A stretch of 64,000 nt of DNA from Acidaminococcus fermentans_A (GTDB lineage Bacteria; Bacillota; Negativicutes; Acidaminococcales; Acidaminococcaceae), in contig NZ_JBQOUY010000004.1 in assembly GCF_052216985.1 (NCBI RefSeq), positions 84,479 through 148,478 of the forward strand, in the 5' to 3' direction. Each line of letters starts with the position of its first letter. Position 1 is the stretch's first letter. Positions 6,168-15,265 of the stretch are shown piece by piece. The translations under genes and the position numbers were made by a program. The notes beneath the pieces were generated by a model. It saw nothing but the letters and a program-made list of their open reading frames with translations, did no database searches and was not told the DNA's origin.

Positions 6168-7892
6168 ATGGCGAAACTGAAGTACGATGCCAAACGCCGC
6201 CGGGCTTTGAATATCGTATGGGATGTATCCTGGGATTACCATTTCGATCCGGATTTCCTGGCTTATACGGAAAGCGGCACCCCGGATCTGTACCTGAATG
6301 CGGTGGTAGGCTTTACCCGGAAATATTATGATGTGAAATTGATCCACCAGATGTTCGAAGAGATGGCAGACAGCGCCCTCCGGGATACTTTTACCGACCT
6401 GTTCTGGCTGGGGCTGGAATATGCCACCTATGCCAAAGAGGCTCCGGTACGGCCGGTGCTGCCGTATTTGCGGAAGCAGCATGCCCGGGCCTATTTCGAC
6501 GGTACCAAACTGGATAAGACGGGAGTGGCCCATGAGATGCAGGCGGCTCGCTGGCATGAAGTATTGGGGGAAGGGCTGGATCTCCACGACCCCTGGGCCA
6601 AGGGGCTCTATGCCAACCTGTGCTTCGATCCTTCCTGGGATACCCAGCAGCTGTGCGATCATTTCCGGAAACTCACCAAGAAGTATTTCGTCTCCCATTT
6701 CCTGGTCCGGGAAAGCCTGGAAAAAGTGATCATCAGCAAAGGGCTGGGAGATTTCCTAGACTGGCTCCTGCCCCATGTGTTCCGGAAGCAGGAAAGCGTG
6801 TTCAACTTCCTGTATTCCAAGAAGCAGGCCCTGGATATCCTGGCCGGGAAAAAGGCCCATAACGGGCTGATGGCTTTCATCACCGGCCAGACAGCGGCTG
6901 AAAACTACCAGTACATCATCGACTGTTTCGGGGCCAGCATCTATCCGCCCCGGAAAATGCTGGATATCGACCAGGCCTGGTGCAACGGGCCCCATCGGGG
7001 CTGCCATCTGCACTTTACCCGAGGCCGGCTGGGGAGCAAAGGAGCCACAGGGGAAGCTTCCCGCTGGCTCCAGGGAGCCCATGCCCAGCGGGTGAAGAAC
7101 CTGGCCTACTACAAGGACCATGGGGAACAGTGCCGGAAGAGCATCGCCCGGCTGACCCATCAGCTGCGGAGTGTCATGCGGATGGCCCAGACCCGGCTGC
7201 CGGTGCCGGCCAAGGAAGGAGAGCTGGTGCCGGGCCTGGTGTGGCGGGCCTTGAAGGTAAACGACAGCCGGGTGTTCTTTGAACGGGAAACGGTTTCCAG
7301 CCCGGATTTCACGGTGGACCTGATGCTGGATGCCTCGGCTTCCCGGGGAGAATACCAGCAGGTGATCGCCTCCCAGGCCTATGTGATCGCCGAAAGCCTA
7401 AGACAATGCGGGATCCCTTACCAGGTATATTCCTTCTGCACCCTGCGGAATTATACGGTGCTGACCCTGTTCAAGGATTACGCCGACAAGAAGCGGTGCA
7501 CCAGCCTCTTCAACTATGTGGCAACTGGCTGGAACCGGGATGGATTGGCTCTCCGAGGGGCTCGGCAGCTGATGGGGGATTTCACCCAGACAAAGAAGAT
7601 CCTCATCATGCTTACCGATGCGGAACCCAATGATGACAAGCCTCTGGTGGGGGACGGACTGTTCAGCTCATCAGAATACCGGGATGAAAAAGCCGTGGCT
7701 AACACCGCGGACGAAGCGGCCAGCCTCCGCCGGGAAGGGATCCGGATCATCGGCCTCATCAATGGAGAGAACCAACACATCATGAAGGATGCCCGGAAGA
7801 TCTTCGGGGAGGACTGCGTGGAAGTCCGGGACCTGGACAAAATGGCCGACAGCGTGGGCAAGATGCTGTGCCGGCAGATCGAGAGTTTGTAA
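6168..7892 (+). CDS. VWA-domain partner protein of the MoxR ATPase
   Basis: This 574-residue protein has a C-terminal von Willebrand A domain (about 380-574) with an intact MIDAS motif DASAS (388-392), a downstream GWNRDG segment and the third metal loop MLTDAEP near 485. The N-terminal 370 residues are helical and charged and resemble NorD/CobT-like partners without a closer match I can name. Together with the upstream ATPase it forms a two-gene operon. Chaperone-like activation of an unidentified enzyme is the likely role. A family A repeat begins right after its stop codon. Confidence 0.8.
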   Translation: MAKLKYDAKRRRALNIVWDVSWDYHFDPDFLAYTESGTPDLYLNAVVGFTRKYYDVKLIHQMFEEMADSALRDTFTDLFWLGLEYATYAKEAPVRPVLPYLRKQHARAYFDGTKLDKTGVAHEMQAARWHEVLGEGLDLHDPWAKGLYANLCFDPSWDTQQLCDHFRKLTKKYFVSHFLVRESLEKVIISKGLGDFLDWLLPHVFRKQESVFNFLYSKKQALDILAGKKAHNGLMAFITGQTAAENYQYIIDCFGASIYPPRKMLDIDQAWCNGPHRGCHLHFTRGRLGSKGATGEASRWLQGAHAQRVKNLAYYKDHGEQCRKSIARLTHQLRSVMRMAQTRLPVPAKEGELVPGLVWRALKVNDSRVFFERETVSSPDFTVDLMLDASASRGEYQQVIASQAYVIAESLRQCGIPYQVYSFCTLRNYTVLTLFKDYADKKRCTSLFNYVATGWNRDGLALRGARQLMGDFTQTKKILIMLTDAEPNDDKPLVGDGLFSSSEYRDEKAVANTADEAASLRREGIRIIGLINGENQHIMKDARKIFGEDCVEVRDLDKMADSVGKMLCRQIESL

Positions 7893-8033
7893 AGACGGTC
7901 AGATACGGCCCCAAGGGGCCTGGAGACATCGGACGTCAGCTTTGTTCGAATTAGAGGCAGGTCCGAACTGTTTATTGCAGGCAAGCTGAAGTCTGACTTC
8001 TGAAAGGCCTGTCAGGGCCGGTCTGACCTCTTC
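7893..8033. repeat. Intergenic repeat family A, full copy
   Basis: This 141-bp element starts directly after the VWA stop. It contains GGTCAGATACGGCC, CGGACGTCAGCTTTGTTCGA and GCAAGCTGAAGTCTGACTTC, and ends GGGCCGGTCTGACCTC. It is clearly homologous to 37601-37738 and, in its right half, to 876-932. The ends are roughly inverted copies of each other, and GTC-based heptads (GTCAGAC-type) are visible. It encodes nothing credible. Confidence 0.75.
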
Positions 8034-8042
8034 CATTTCCCA

Positions 8043-8071
8043 TTGACAAAAAAATCTCCCCTTGTTACAAT
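8043..8071 (+). promoter_or_regulatory. Promoter of T-box-valS-folC
   Basis: TTGACA (8043-8048) and TACAAT (8066-8071) are separated by 17 bp. The transcript would begin just upstream of the T-box leader. Confidence 0.85.
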
Positions 8072-8084
8072 GACTCCATACAAC

Positions 8085-8313
8085 CATACAGTCAAAGGCT
8101 ATGAAGGGAAGGAGTACAGCGCCCCTTGCACCGGCAGAGAGGATGCGGTTGGTGGAAGCATCCGGGCAATGCGCTGGAAGTCATCCGGGAGCCGGTACGG
8201 TGAAGAGCCGTATCCGTTTGGGCACGTTACGCCTTTAAGGTGCTCAAGCAATTGAGAATGTAGGTGGTACCGCGAACAACTCGTCCTATACAGCAGGACG
8301 GGTTTATTTTTTT
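8085..8313 (+). promoter_or_regulatory. T-box riboswitch controlling valS
   Basis: The leader carries the invariant T-box core TGGTACCGCG at 8265-8274. This is followed by an intrinsic terminator with AACTCGTCCT (8278-8287) against AGGACGGGTT (8295-8304) and a T run. Upstream lie stem I features, including GGATGCGGTTGGTGGAAGCATCC. The downstream gene is valS, so the specifier should be a valine codon; GTC at 8180-8182 is a candidate. Uncharged tRNA-Val would pair with the T-box bulge and prevent termination. The exact 5' edge and specifier are by eye. Confidence 0.9.
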
Positions 8314-8327
8314 AAGGAGGCAGATTT

Positions 8328-10982
8328 ATGGCAGAAGAAAACAACATCCCCAAGGTCTATGATCCGGCCGCCGTGGAAAAGAAATGGTATGCATATTGGA
8401 TGGAACAGGGCTTTTTCCATCAGCCAGTGGACAAGAGCCGGCAACCTTTCAGTGTAGTGATCCCGCCTCCCAACATCACCGGCAAGCTCCACATGGGCCA
8501 TGCCCTGGACAATACCCTTCAGGACATCCTGGTGCGCTGGCACCGGATGATGGGGGACAATACCTGCTGGCTCCCCGGTTATGACCATGCCGGTCTGGCC
8601 ACCCAGATCAAAGTGGAAGAGGAACTGAAGAAAAAAGAAGGACTGACCCGCTATGACCTGGGCCGGGAAGAATTCGTGAAACGGGTGTGGAAATGGAAGG
8701 AAGCCTATGGGGACGAAATCGTCACTCAGCTGAAATCCCTGGGGATCTCCTGCGATTGGGACCGGCAGCGGTTTACCATGGATGAGGGACTGAGCCGGGC
8801 TGTCCGGGAAGCTTTTGTGAGCCTCTATGAAAAAGGCTTGATCTACAAAGGGACCCGGATGATCAACTGGTGCGTCAACTGTCGCACGGCCCTTTCTGAT
8901 GTGGAAGTGGAACACCAGGATGATTCCGGTGCCCTGTGGTACATCAAATACCCCATCGTGGGAGAAAAGGACCAATACCTGACCATTGCTACCAGCCGTC
9001 CGGAAACCATCCCCGGAGATACAGCCGTAGCTGTGAACCCCAAGGATGAACGGTATGGAAAGCTGGTAGGGAAGAAAATCGCCCTGCCCACCACCAACCG
9101 GGAAATCCCCATCATCGCCGATGAATATGTGGACCTGGAATTCGGTACGGGTGCCGTGAAGATCACCCCGGCCCATGACCCTAACGACTATGAAGTGGGT
9201 GAACGGCACAATCTGGAAAAAATCGTGGTCATCGGCCTGGACGGGAAAATGACCAAAGAAGCCGGCAAATATGAAGGGGAAGACCGGTACGAATGCCGGA
9301 AGCATATCGTCCAAGACCTGAAAGACCTGGGACTCCTGGTGAAGATCGAAGACGCACCCCACTCGGTAGGCCATTGCCAGCGCTGCCATCATGTGGTGGA
9401 ACCCATGGTCTCCACCCAGTGGTTCGTGAAGATGAAACCCCTGGCGGAAGCCGCCATCAAATGCGTCACCGAAGGTAACACAGAATTCGTGCCCAGCCGG
9501 TTCACCAAGACCTATCTCCAGTGGATGGAAAACATCCATGACTGGTGCATTTCCCGGCAGATCTGGTGGGGCCATCGGATCCCAGTCTGGTATTGCGACG
9601 ACTGCGGAGAAGTGGCCGCTTCTCGGACGGATCTGACGGAATGCCCCAAATGCGGTAGTAAGCACATCCATCAGGATGAAGATGCCCTGGATACCTGGTT
9701 CAGCTCCGGCCTGTGGCCATTCTCCACCTTCGGCTGGCCGGACAAGACAGAAGAGTTGGAACAGTGGTATCCTACCAGCGTGCTGGTCACTGGCTATGAT
9801 ATCATCTTCTTCTGGGTGGCCCGGATGATCACCATGGGTGAGGAATTCATGGGCAAGGAACCCTTCAAGCACGTGTTCATCCATGGCCTGGTCCGGGATG
9901 AACAGGGCCGGAAGATGAGTAAATCCCTGGGTAACGGGATCGATCCTCTGGAAGTGGTGAACAAGTACGGGGCGGATACCCTGCGCTTCATGCTGATCAC
10001 CGGCAATACCCCGGGCAACGACATGCGGTTCTACTGGAACCGGATCGAAAGCACCCGGAATTTTGCCAATAAGATCTGGAACGCATCCCGGTTCGCTCTC
10101 ATGAACCTGGATGGCTATGACAAGGATGCAGAAAAAGCACCGCTCACCCTGGCGGACAAATGGATCTTGTCCCGGCTCCAGCACACCATCCAGGATGTAT
10201 CCAGTTATCTGGAAAAATTCGAATTGGGCGAAGCCGGACGGCTGATCTACGACTTCATCTGGGGTGAAGTGTGCGACTGGTACATCGAACTGGCCAAACC
10301 CCGTCTGTACGACCGGGAAAACGCCGCGGCACGGGCTACGGCCCAGACGGTGCTGTGCCGGGTGCTGGGAGATGCCATGAAACTGCTCCATCCCTACATG
10401 CCTTTCATTACGGAAGAAATCTGGCAGCACCTGCCCCATGAAGGCCAGAGCATCATGATCGCTCCCTGGCCGGTGGCAGACGGAAACCTGATCGATGATA
10501 CGGTGGAAAAACAGATGACTGCCGTCATGGACGTGATCAAGGCGATCCGGAATATGCGGGCGGAAGTGAATGCCGCTCCTGGCCATAAGGCACCGGCAAC
10601 GGTATTGGTGGAAGAAGAGCTGAAAGCGGTCTTTGCGGCTAATGGAGATTATATCCGGCAGCTGGGCACGGTGGATGCCCTGACTTTAGGCGGCATGGAA
10701 GATGCAGCTCCGGAAAACGCCATGGCGGCTGTGGTCAATGGCGCTAAAGTATATCTGCCCCTGAAGGGCCTGATTGACGTAGAGAAGGAACTGGCCCGTC
10801 TCCAGAAGGAATTGGACGGGGCGGAAAAGGAAGCCAAACGGGCTGCCGGGAAGCTGAGCAACCAGAACTTCCTGGCCAAGGCTCCTGCGGAAGTGGTAGA
10901 AAAGGAAAAGACCAAGCAAACAGAGATCCTGGCGCGGATCGCTGGCCTGAAAGAACGGATCACGACCCTGCGCAGCCTGTAA
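8328..10982 (+). CDS. valS: Valyl-tRNA synthetase
   Basis: This 884-residue class I synthetase charges tRNA-Val in the cytoplasm. The HIGH motif is HMGH (55-58) inside PPNITGKLHMGHALDN, and KMSKS is intact at 529-533. A CP1 editing domain, an anticodon-binding domain with a GEVCDWYIELAK segment, and a C-terminal coiled-coil arm rich in Lys and Glu (about 815-884) follow in the usual order. Length is typical. The RBS AAGGAGG is 8 bp before the ATG. Expression is controlled by the T-box leader just upstream, and folC follows after 19 bp. Confidence 0.98.
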   Translation: MAEENNIPKVYDPAAVEKKWYAYWMEQGFFHQPVDKSRQPFSVVIPPPNITGKLHMGHALDNTLQDILVRWHRMMGDNTCWLPGYDHAGLATQIKVEEELKKKEGLTRYDLGREEFVKRVWKWKEAYGDEIVTQLKSLGISCDWDRQRFTMDEGLSRAVREAFVSLYEKGLIYKGTRMINWCVNCRTALSDVEVEHQDDSGALWYIKYPIVGEKDQYLTIATSRPETIPGDTAVAVNPKDERYGKLVGKKIALPTTNREIPIIADEYVDLEFGTGAVKITPAHDPNDYEVGERHNLEKIVVIGLDGKMTKEAGKYEGEDRYECRKHIVQDLKDLGLLVKIEDAPHSVGHCQRCHHVVEPMVSTQWFVKMKPLAEAAIKCVTEGNTEFVPSRFTKTYLQWMENIHDWCISRQIWWGHRIPVWYCDDCGEVAASRTDLTECPKCGSKHIHQDEDALDTWFSSGLWPFSTFGWPDKTEELEQWYPTSVLVTGYDIIFFWVARMITMGEEFMGKEPFKHVFIHGLVRDEQGRKMSKSLGNGIDPLEVVNKYGADTLRFMLITGNTPGNDMRFYWNRIESTRNFANKIWNASRFALMNLDGYDKDAEKAPLTLADKWILSRLQHTIQDVSSYLEKFELGEAGRLIYDFIWGEVCDWYIELAKPRLYDRENAAARATAQTVLCRVLGDAMKLLHPYMPFITEEIWQHLPHEGQSIMIAPWPVADGNLIDDTVEKQMTAVMDVIKAIRNMRAEVNAAPGHKAPATVLVEEELKAVFAANGDYIRQLGTVDALTLGGMEDAAPENAMAAVVNGAKVYLPLKGLIDVEKELARLQKELDGAEKEAKRAAGKLSNQNFLAKAPAEVVEKEKTKQTEILARIAGLKERITTLRSL

Positions 10983-11001
10983 AAGGGAAAGGAGCAGACC
11001 T

Positions 11002-12282
11002 ATGGACTATACAGCCGCAGTCGCATATGTAGAAAGCATGGGCAAGTTCGGCATCCATCTGGGCATGGAACGGATCCAGGGGCTGGCGGCGCTTTTGGAC
11101 CATCCGGAACGGAAGATCCGGACCATCCATGTAACTGGGACCAACGGCAAGGGCAGTGTCACCACGTTCCTGGCCAATATGCTCCAGCAGGCGGGGAAAA
11201 AGGTGGGGAGCTATACCTCTCCCCATTTTGTCCGTTACAATGAACGGATCTGTTTGGACGGCGCCGATATTTCCGATGAGGATTTCGCTGCCGTGACGGA
11301 ACGGACCAAAGCGGCTCTGGACCGATATCTGGCAGCCGGAGGCGAACAGCCCACCCAATTCGAATTCCTCACTGCCATGGCCTTTCTGTATTTTGCGGAA
11401 AAACAGGTGGACTATGCGGTGATCGAAGTGGGGATGGGGGGCCTGTGGGACTCCACCAACATCATCACGCCGGAAGTCTCAGTGATCACCAATGTGACCC
11501 TGGAACATACGGAACGGCTAGGCAAGACCATCGAGGCCATTGCCACCCAGAAAGCCGGGATCATTAAGCCCGGGGTGCCGGTGGTGACGGAAGCGGAAGG
11601 CGAGGCTCTCACGGTGATCCGGGCTGCAGCAGAAGCCAATCATGCACCTCTCTATGTCTATGGAGAGGATTTCACAGCAAAAAAACTGACCAGCTCTATG
11701 GATGCCCAGACTTTCCTGTATCGCCTGGGAGAAAAGGAATTGGAGGCCGTCATCCATCTGCCCGGGGAACATCAGATCCTCAATGGGGCGGCTGCCCTTA
11801 CAGCGGCAGAGATCCTCCGGGAGAAAGAGGGTACGCCGGATGAAGCGGCTATGCTCCGAGGCATGGAAGCAGCCCGGTGGCCGGGACGGCTGGAACGGAT
11901 CCGCCACAATCCGGACATCATCCTGGATGGGGCCCATAACCCGTCTGGAGTCACGGTGCTCCGGAAAGCCCTGGATGAATACTATCCCAAAGCACGGCGG
12001 CTCTTCGTGTTCGGCATGATGGCGGACAAGGATGTGAGCCAGGTCTCGGATATCCTGTTCCGGCCGGAGGACACCATCTATACGGTACTGGCCCACGAAG
12101 GGGATCGATCGGAGAAACCGGAAAAATTGGCCCAGCGGCTCCACAAGAATGCGGTTCCCATGGAGGACCTGACGGCTGCCTACCGCCGGGCGGTGGAAGA
12201 AGCCGGCCCAGGGGATGTGGTGATCGTCTGCGGGTCTCTGTATCTCATCGGGACCTTCAAGGAACTGGGATTGGACCGGTAA
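11002..12282 (+). CDS. folC: Folylpolyglutamate synthase / dihydrofolate synthase
   Basis: This 426-residue Mur-ligase-like enzyme adds glutamate to dihydropteroate or folates. The P-loop GTNGKGS lies at 46-52, the second signature VGMGGLWDSTN near 143-153, and the C-terminal LDGAHNPSG motif at about 310-318. Its length and place directly after valS are typical for Firmicutes and Negativicutes. It should be cotranscribed with valS and hence fall under the T-box. Confidence 0.95.
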   Translation: MDYTAAVAYVESMGKFGIHLGMERIQGLAALLDHPERKIRTIHVTGTNGKGSVTTFLANMLQQAGKKVGSYTSPHFVRYNERICLDGADISDEDFAAVTERTKAALDRYLAAGGEQPTQFEFLTAMAFLYFAEKQVDYAVIEVGMGGLWDSTNIITPEVSVITNVTLEHTERLGKTIEAIATQKAGIIKPGVPVVTEAEGEALTVIRAAAEANHAPLYVYGEDFTAKKLTSSMDAQTFLYRLGEKELEAVIHLPGEHQILNGAAALTAAEILREKEGTPDEAAMLRGMEAARWPGRLERIRHNPDIILDGAHNPSGVTVLRKALDEYYPKARRLFVFGMMADKDVSQVSDILFRPEDTIYTVLAHEGDRSEKPEKLAQRLHKNAVPMEDLTAAYRRAVEEAGPGDVVIVCGSLYLIGTFKELGLDR

Positions 12283-12287
12283 GGATC

Positions 12288-13544
12288 ATGGAGCGACCGA
12301 GAGGCTGGGGCCTCCCAGCATCCTGGAACCTGAACCAAATCACTTTCGGGGTCCTTTGCGTACTGTTTTTCGTGCTGCCTCTGCACCAGCTGGGGGCGGG
12401 GATCGTATTCGGGATCTGCTTCCTGCTGAATCTGGCGAATATCTGGAAGAGCGGTCAGTTTTGGCCGGCCATCCAGATCCCTCGGATCATCAGCCGGCCC
12501 TTGTGGGCTCTATTCCTACTCAGTGGGGTCAGCACCCTGTGGTCGGCCGATCCGGCGGCCTGTGCCCTGAATTGGCTGTGGGTGGTGGGCCAGGAGGCGG
12601 GCATCTTTTATCTGGTGCTCCGGTATGCCAGTACGGGACGCAGATCTCTATTCCTGATCAAAATCTTCATGATTTCTGCCGGGGTGGTGGCTGCATTTGG
12701 CATCTGGCAGTATTTCTTCGGCAGCAGTCTCCAGAACCTGGAGTGGATCGACCATCAGGCCTTTAAACATTTGTCCCGGAGGGCAATTTCCACCCTGGTG
12801 AACCCCAATATCCTGGGGACTTTCCTGGTGACCACGGTGGCCTACTGTGAAGGCCTCTTTGCTCCTCTCAAAGGAGGGAAGACACGCTGGGCCCTGGTAG
12901 GGATCTTCCTTTTGGCCACGGCCTGTTTGATCCTGACCTTTTCCCGGGGCAACTGGGTGGCCTATTTCTGGGTACTGTTCATTTTTGCCGGAGCCTTCTA
13001 TCACAAGGCATTCCTGCCTTTTATCGGCGGCGGGCTGGGGGTGCTGTATCTGTTCTGGAACCAGCTGGCGGAACGGCTCATGTCGATTTTTTCCGTCCAT
13101 GATACCTCGGCGGAACTCCGGTTCTTCTATCTGGAAAGTTCCCTGGACATGATCCGGGATCATCCTTTTGGGGTAGGCTGGTATGGATATGGCTATGCCT
13201 TTCCTGATTACAACTTTTTCATTGCAGAAGATGTGTTCATGTACCACAGCCATAATCTGCTGCTGAATGTGACGGCAGAGCTGGGGATCCCCGGGCTGTT
13301 GCTGTTCCTGTTTATCATGATCCAGCTGTTCCGGCTGGCCCGGGAAATCCGCCACCGGCAGCGGACCCGTCCCTGGATCCGGGGCGTAGCCTGCGGCTAT
13401 ATGGCGTCCCTGGTAGGTATCTTCATCAGCGGGCTGACGGATCATACCCTGTTCAACAGCCAGCTGGGCATGTTGTTCTGGGCCGGGAATGCCATCCTCC
13501 TGATCGTGGATCAGCTGAGCCGGGAACGGAAGAAAAGGATATAA
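12288..13544 (+). CDS. O-antigen ligase-like (Wzy_C) membrane protein
   Basis: This 418-residue protein has about ten to twelve membrane segments and a large outside loop (about 255-320) holding a Wzy_C-type region: LTFSRGNWVAY near 209-219 and later ESSLDMIRDHPFGVGWYGYG and HSHNLLLNVTAELG. Such proteins polymerise or ligate glycan chains (WaaL, Wzy, PglL). The acceptor cannot be told from sequence. It starts 5 bp after folC with TAAGGATC as a weak RBS. A second member of the family is at 61336, in the LPS cluster. Confidence 0.8.
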   Translation: MERPRGWGLPASWNLNQITFGVLCVLFFVLPLHQLGAGIVFGICFLLNLANIWKSGQFWPAIQIPRIISRPLWALFLLSGVSTLWSADPAACALNWLWVVGQEAGIFYLVLRYASTGRRSLFLIKIFMISAGVVAAFGIWQYFFGSSLQNLEWIDHQAFKHLSRRAISTLVNPNILGTFLVTTVAYCEGLFAPLKGGKTRWALVGIFLLATACLILTFSRGNWVAYFWVLFIFAGAFYHKAFLPFIGGGLGVLYLFWNQLAERLMSIFSVHDTSAELRFFYLESSLDMIRDHPFGVGWYGYGYAFPDYNFFIAEDVFMYHSHNLLLNVTAELGIPGLLLFLFIMIQLFRLAREIRHRQRTRPWIRGVACGYMASLVGIFISGLTDHTLFNSQLGMLFWAGNAILLIVDQLSRERKKRI

Positions 13545-13552
13545 TGAAAAAT

Positions 13553-13600
13553 GGGCTGTGAAGAAATGAGGATTCATTTCTTCACAGCCCATTTTTATAA
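13553..13600. terminator. Bidirectional terminator between converging genes
   Basis: GGGCTGTGAAGAAATGA pairs with TCATTTCTTCACAGCCC, with A-rich and T-rich flanks on both sides. It separates the converging Wzy-like gene (+) and the CitMHS gene (-). The stem is near-identical to those at 3307 and 1583. Confidence 0.85.
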
Positions 13601-13603
13601 TTC

Positions 13604-14938
13604 TTACAGATGGAACAGACCAAGTACCAGGCCGCAGGCCAGGGAGATCCAGGACAGGACCCACAGGCGGGGAGCACAGAAGGTGAGCAGTTCTTTGATG
13701 GAGATACCAGCCAGGCCGCAGGCCAGGAAGGTAGTAGCAGCGTGAGGAGTGACCATGACGCCATAGTTCTTCCCGATCAGCATGGCCATGGCCATGTTGT
13801 GAGGATCAACGCCGAACTGCTGGCCGACGCCGATGGCCAGAGGCAGCAGACCGAAGAAGTAGGAGTCGGTACCCAGCATCATGCCGATGGGCACAGCGAA
13901 GAACCCGAACACATCCTGCAGATGGGGCCCCAGAGCAGCCGGGACAATGTTGATCAGCATCTGGGCCATGGCCTTCATCATGCCGGTCTTGGACAGCACA
14001 CCCAGGAACACGCCGGAAGCCAGCAGGATCATGGGCATGCTCAGAGCGGTAGCAGCGTGCATCTTAATGGCACGAGCCTGGTCCTTGGCAGTGTGGAAGT
14101 TGGCAATCAAGGCCACAGCCAGACCGAACATAAATGCACCGTACAGAGGGATCTTGGTGAAGCACAGCAGGCCGATGACGAACAGGGTCAGGATGCCGTT
14201 GAACCAGATCATCTTGGGACGGCGCATGAAAGCGGCGTCATCAGCGGACAGATCATCGTCAGCGGATTTTTCATCTTCATCCTCAGATAATTCCGCAGCT
14301 TTACCGGTAGGATTCAGGCCGGCGCCCCGTTTCTTTTCCATCATGCCCATGTAAGCAGCGAAGATCAGCAGGATGATCAGACCGGCACCCTGCAGAGGCA
14401 GCAGCTGTTGCCACAGAACGTTAACGTCCGCATTCAGCACTACACCGGTACGGGCCACAGGGCCGCCCCAGGGCAGCAGGTTCATGATGGACATAGCGGC
14501 ACCGATGATGCAGACCAGCACCACAGGACGCATATGCAGCTTCTTGTAGATGGGGAGCATAGCGGGGATGGTGATCAGCAGGGTGGAAGCCAGAGCGCCG
14601 TCCAGGTGGGAAATGACGGCGATGCAGGCGGTAGCCACGGTCACCAAGACGATGTTGTCACCGGCTTTTTTAACCAGCCAGTTCACCATGGGGTCGAACA
14701 GCCCCATATCACCCATCATGGAGAAGTAAACGATGGAGAAGATGAACAGTACAGCAGTGGACCAGGTCTTGGTCACACCGGCTTTCACGAAACCAAAGAT
14801 TTCAGCAGGAGAGAATCCGCAGATCAAAGCTGCGATGACAGGTACCATCACGAACAGAGGTACCGGGTTGGATTTGCCGCGGATCAGGGCCGCCACAATG
14901 ATCACAACCATCAGGAAACCAACAACGCCCAAGAACAT
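13604..14938 (-). CDS. CitMHS-family citrate transporter, copy 1
   Basis: This 444-residue polytopic protein has about twelve hydrophobic segments and an acidic cytoplasmic loop (ELSEDEDEKSADDDLSADD, about 220-238). It matches the CitMHS family of divalent-metal-citrate:proton symporters; GGPVAR and MLGTDSYFFGLLP segments are conserved-looking. The location beside citrate lyase supports citrate or a related tricarboxylate as substrate. The start ATG has AAAGGAGGAAA upstream. The protein is identical to copy 2 (15266-16600), yet DNA differs at both ends; see findings. It has its own regulated promoter at 15057-15126. Confidence 0.9.
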   Translation of the reverse strand: MFLGVVGFLMVVIIVAALIRGKSNPVPLFVMVPVIAALICGFSPAEIFGFVKAGVTKTWSTAVLFIFSIVYFSMMGDMGLFDPMVNWLVKKAGDNIVLVTVATACIAVISHLDGALASTLLITIPAMLPIYKKLHMRPVVLVCIIGAAMSIMNLLPWGGPVARTGVVLNADVNVLWQQLLPLQGAGLIILLIFAAYMGMMEKKRGAGLNPTGKAAELSEDEDEKSADDDLSADDAAFMRRPKMIWFNGILTLFVIGLLCFTKIPLYGAFMFGLAVALIANFHTAKDQARAIKMHAATALSMPMILLASGVFLGVLSKTGMMKAMAQMLINIVPAALGPHLQDVFGFFAVPIGMMLGTDSYFFGLLPLAIGVGQQFGVDPHNMAMAMLIGKNYGVMVTPHAATTFLACGLAGISIKELLTFCAPRLWVLSWISLACGLVLGLFHL

Positions 14939-15056
14939 AATGCATTTCCTCCTTTGGATTTGACTGGTGCTTCCGGGGCGGGCAGGCCGCCGGAAGCGGA
15001 TTGGATGAATCCTTTTTTCTATGGCTCAATAGTAACATATGAACTTTCTGAAAACT

Positions 15057-15126
15057 AATATAAATAAGAGTATAAAAGATATAAGAAAATTCTTATAAAA
15101 AGGGTGTGAAGCAAGGCAGGATGCGG
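15057..15126 (-). promoter_or_regulatory. Citrate-regulon promoter/operator, CitMHS copy 1
   Basis: Reading on the plus strand: AATATA (15057-15062, the complement of a TATATT -10), 18 bp, the perfect palindrome ATAAGAAAATTCTTAT (15081-15096), 22 bp, then GGATGCGG (15119-15126). The same order and spacing occur upstream of copy 2 and of citD. The palindrome fits the T-N11-A form of LysR-type sites and would overlap the -35 region. Confidence 0.7.
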
Positions 15127-15209
15127 GGGAACGGGAATGAGAACAATTATCTGAAGTAATCGGAAATAAAAATAACTTGGGAAAGTCCGGGTGCCTTCCT
15201 TCGTTCAGT

Positions 15210-15226
15210 GACCATAGACCAGTGAC
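15210..15226. repeat. Short GTC-heptad repeat (family E)
   Basis: On the minus strand this reads GTCACTG GTCTATG GTC, continued by ACTG: three GTCNNNN units in register. It abuts the terminator of CitMHS copy 2, as family B abuts the citF terminator at 17031. Confidence 0.5.
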
Positions 15227-15257
15227 AAAAAAGCCACCCCCAAAGGGATGGCTTTTC
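15227..15257 (-). terminator. Terminator of CitMHS copy 2
   Basis: AAAAGCCACCCC pairs with GGGATGGCTTTT around a short loop, with T runs on the minus strand. It nearly equals the citF terminator at 17031-17063. Confidence 0.8.
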
Positions 15258-15265
15258 TATGAATC

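Noticed and set aside
8304..10586. 760-codon minus-strand frame opposite valS
   Set aside because: It is antisense to a fully conserved valS; its His/Gln/Phe-rich composition is that of a mirror frame produced by GC-biased codons.
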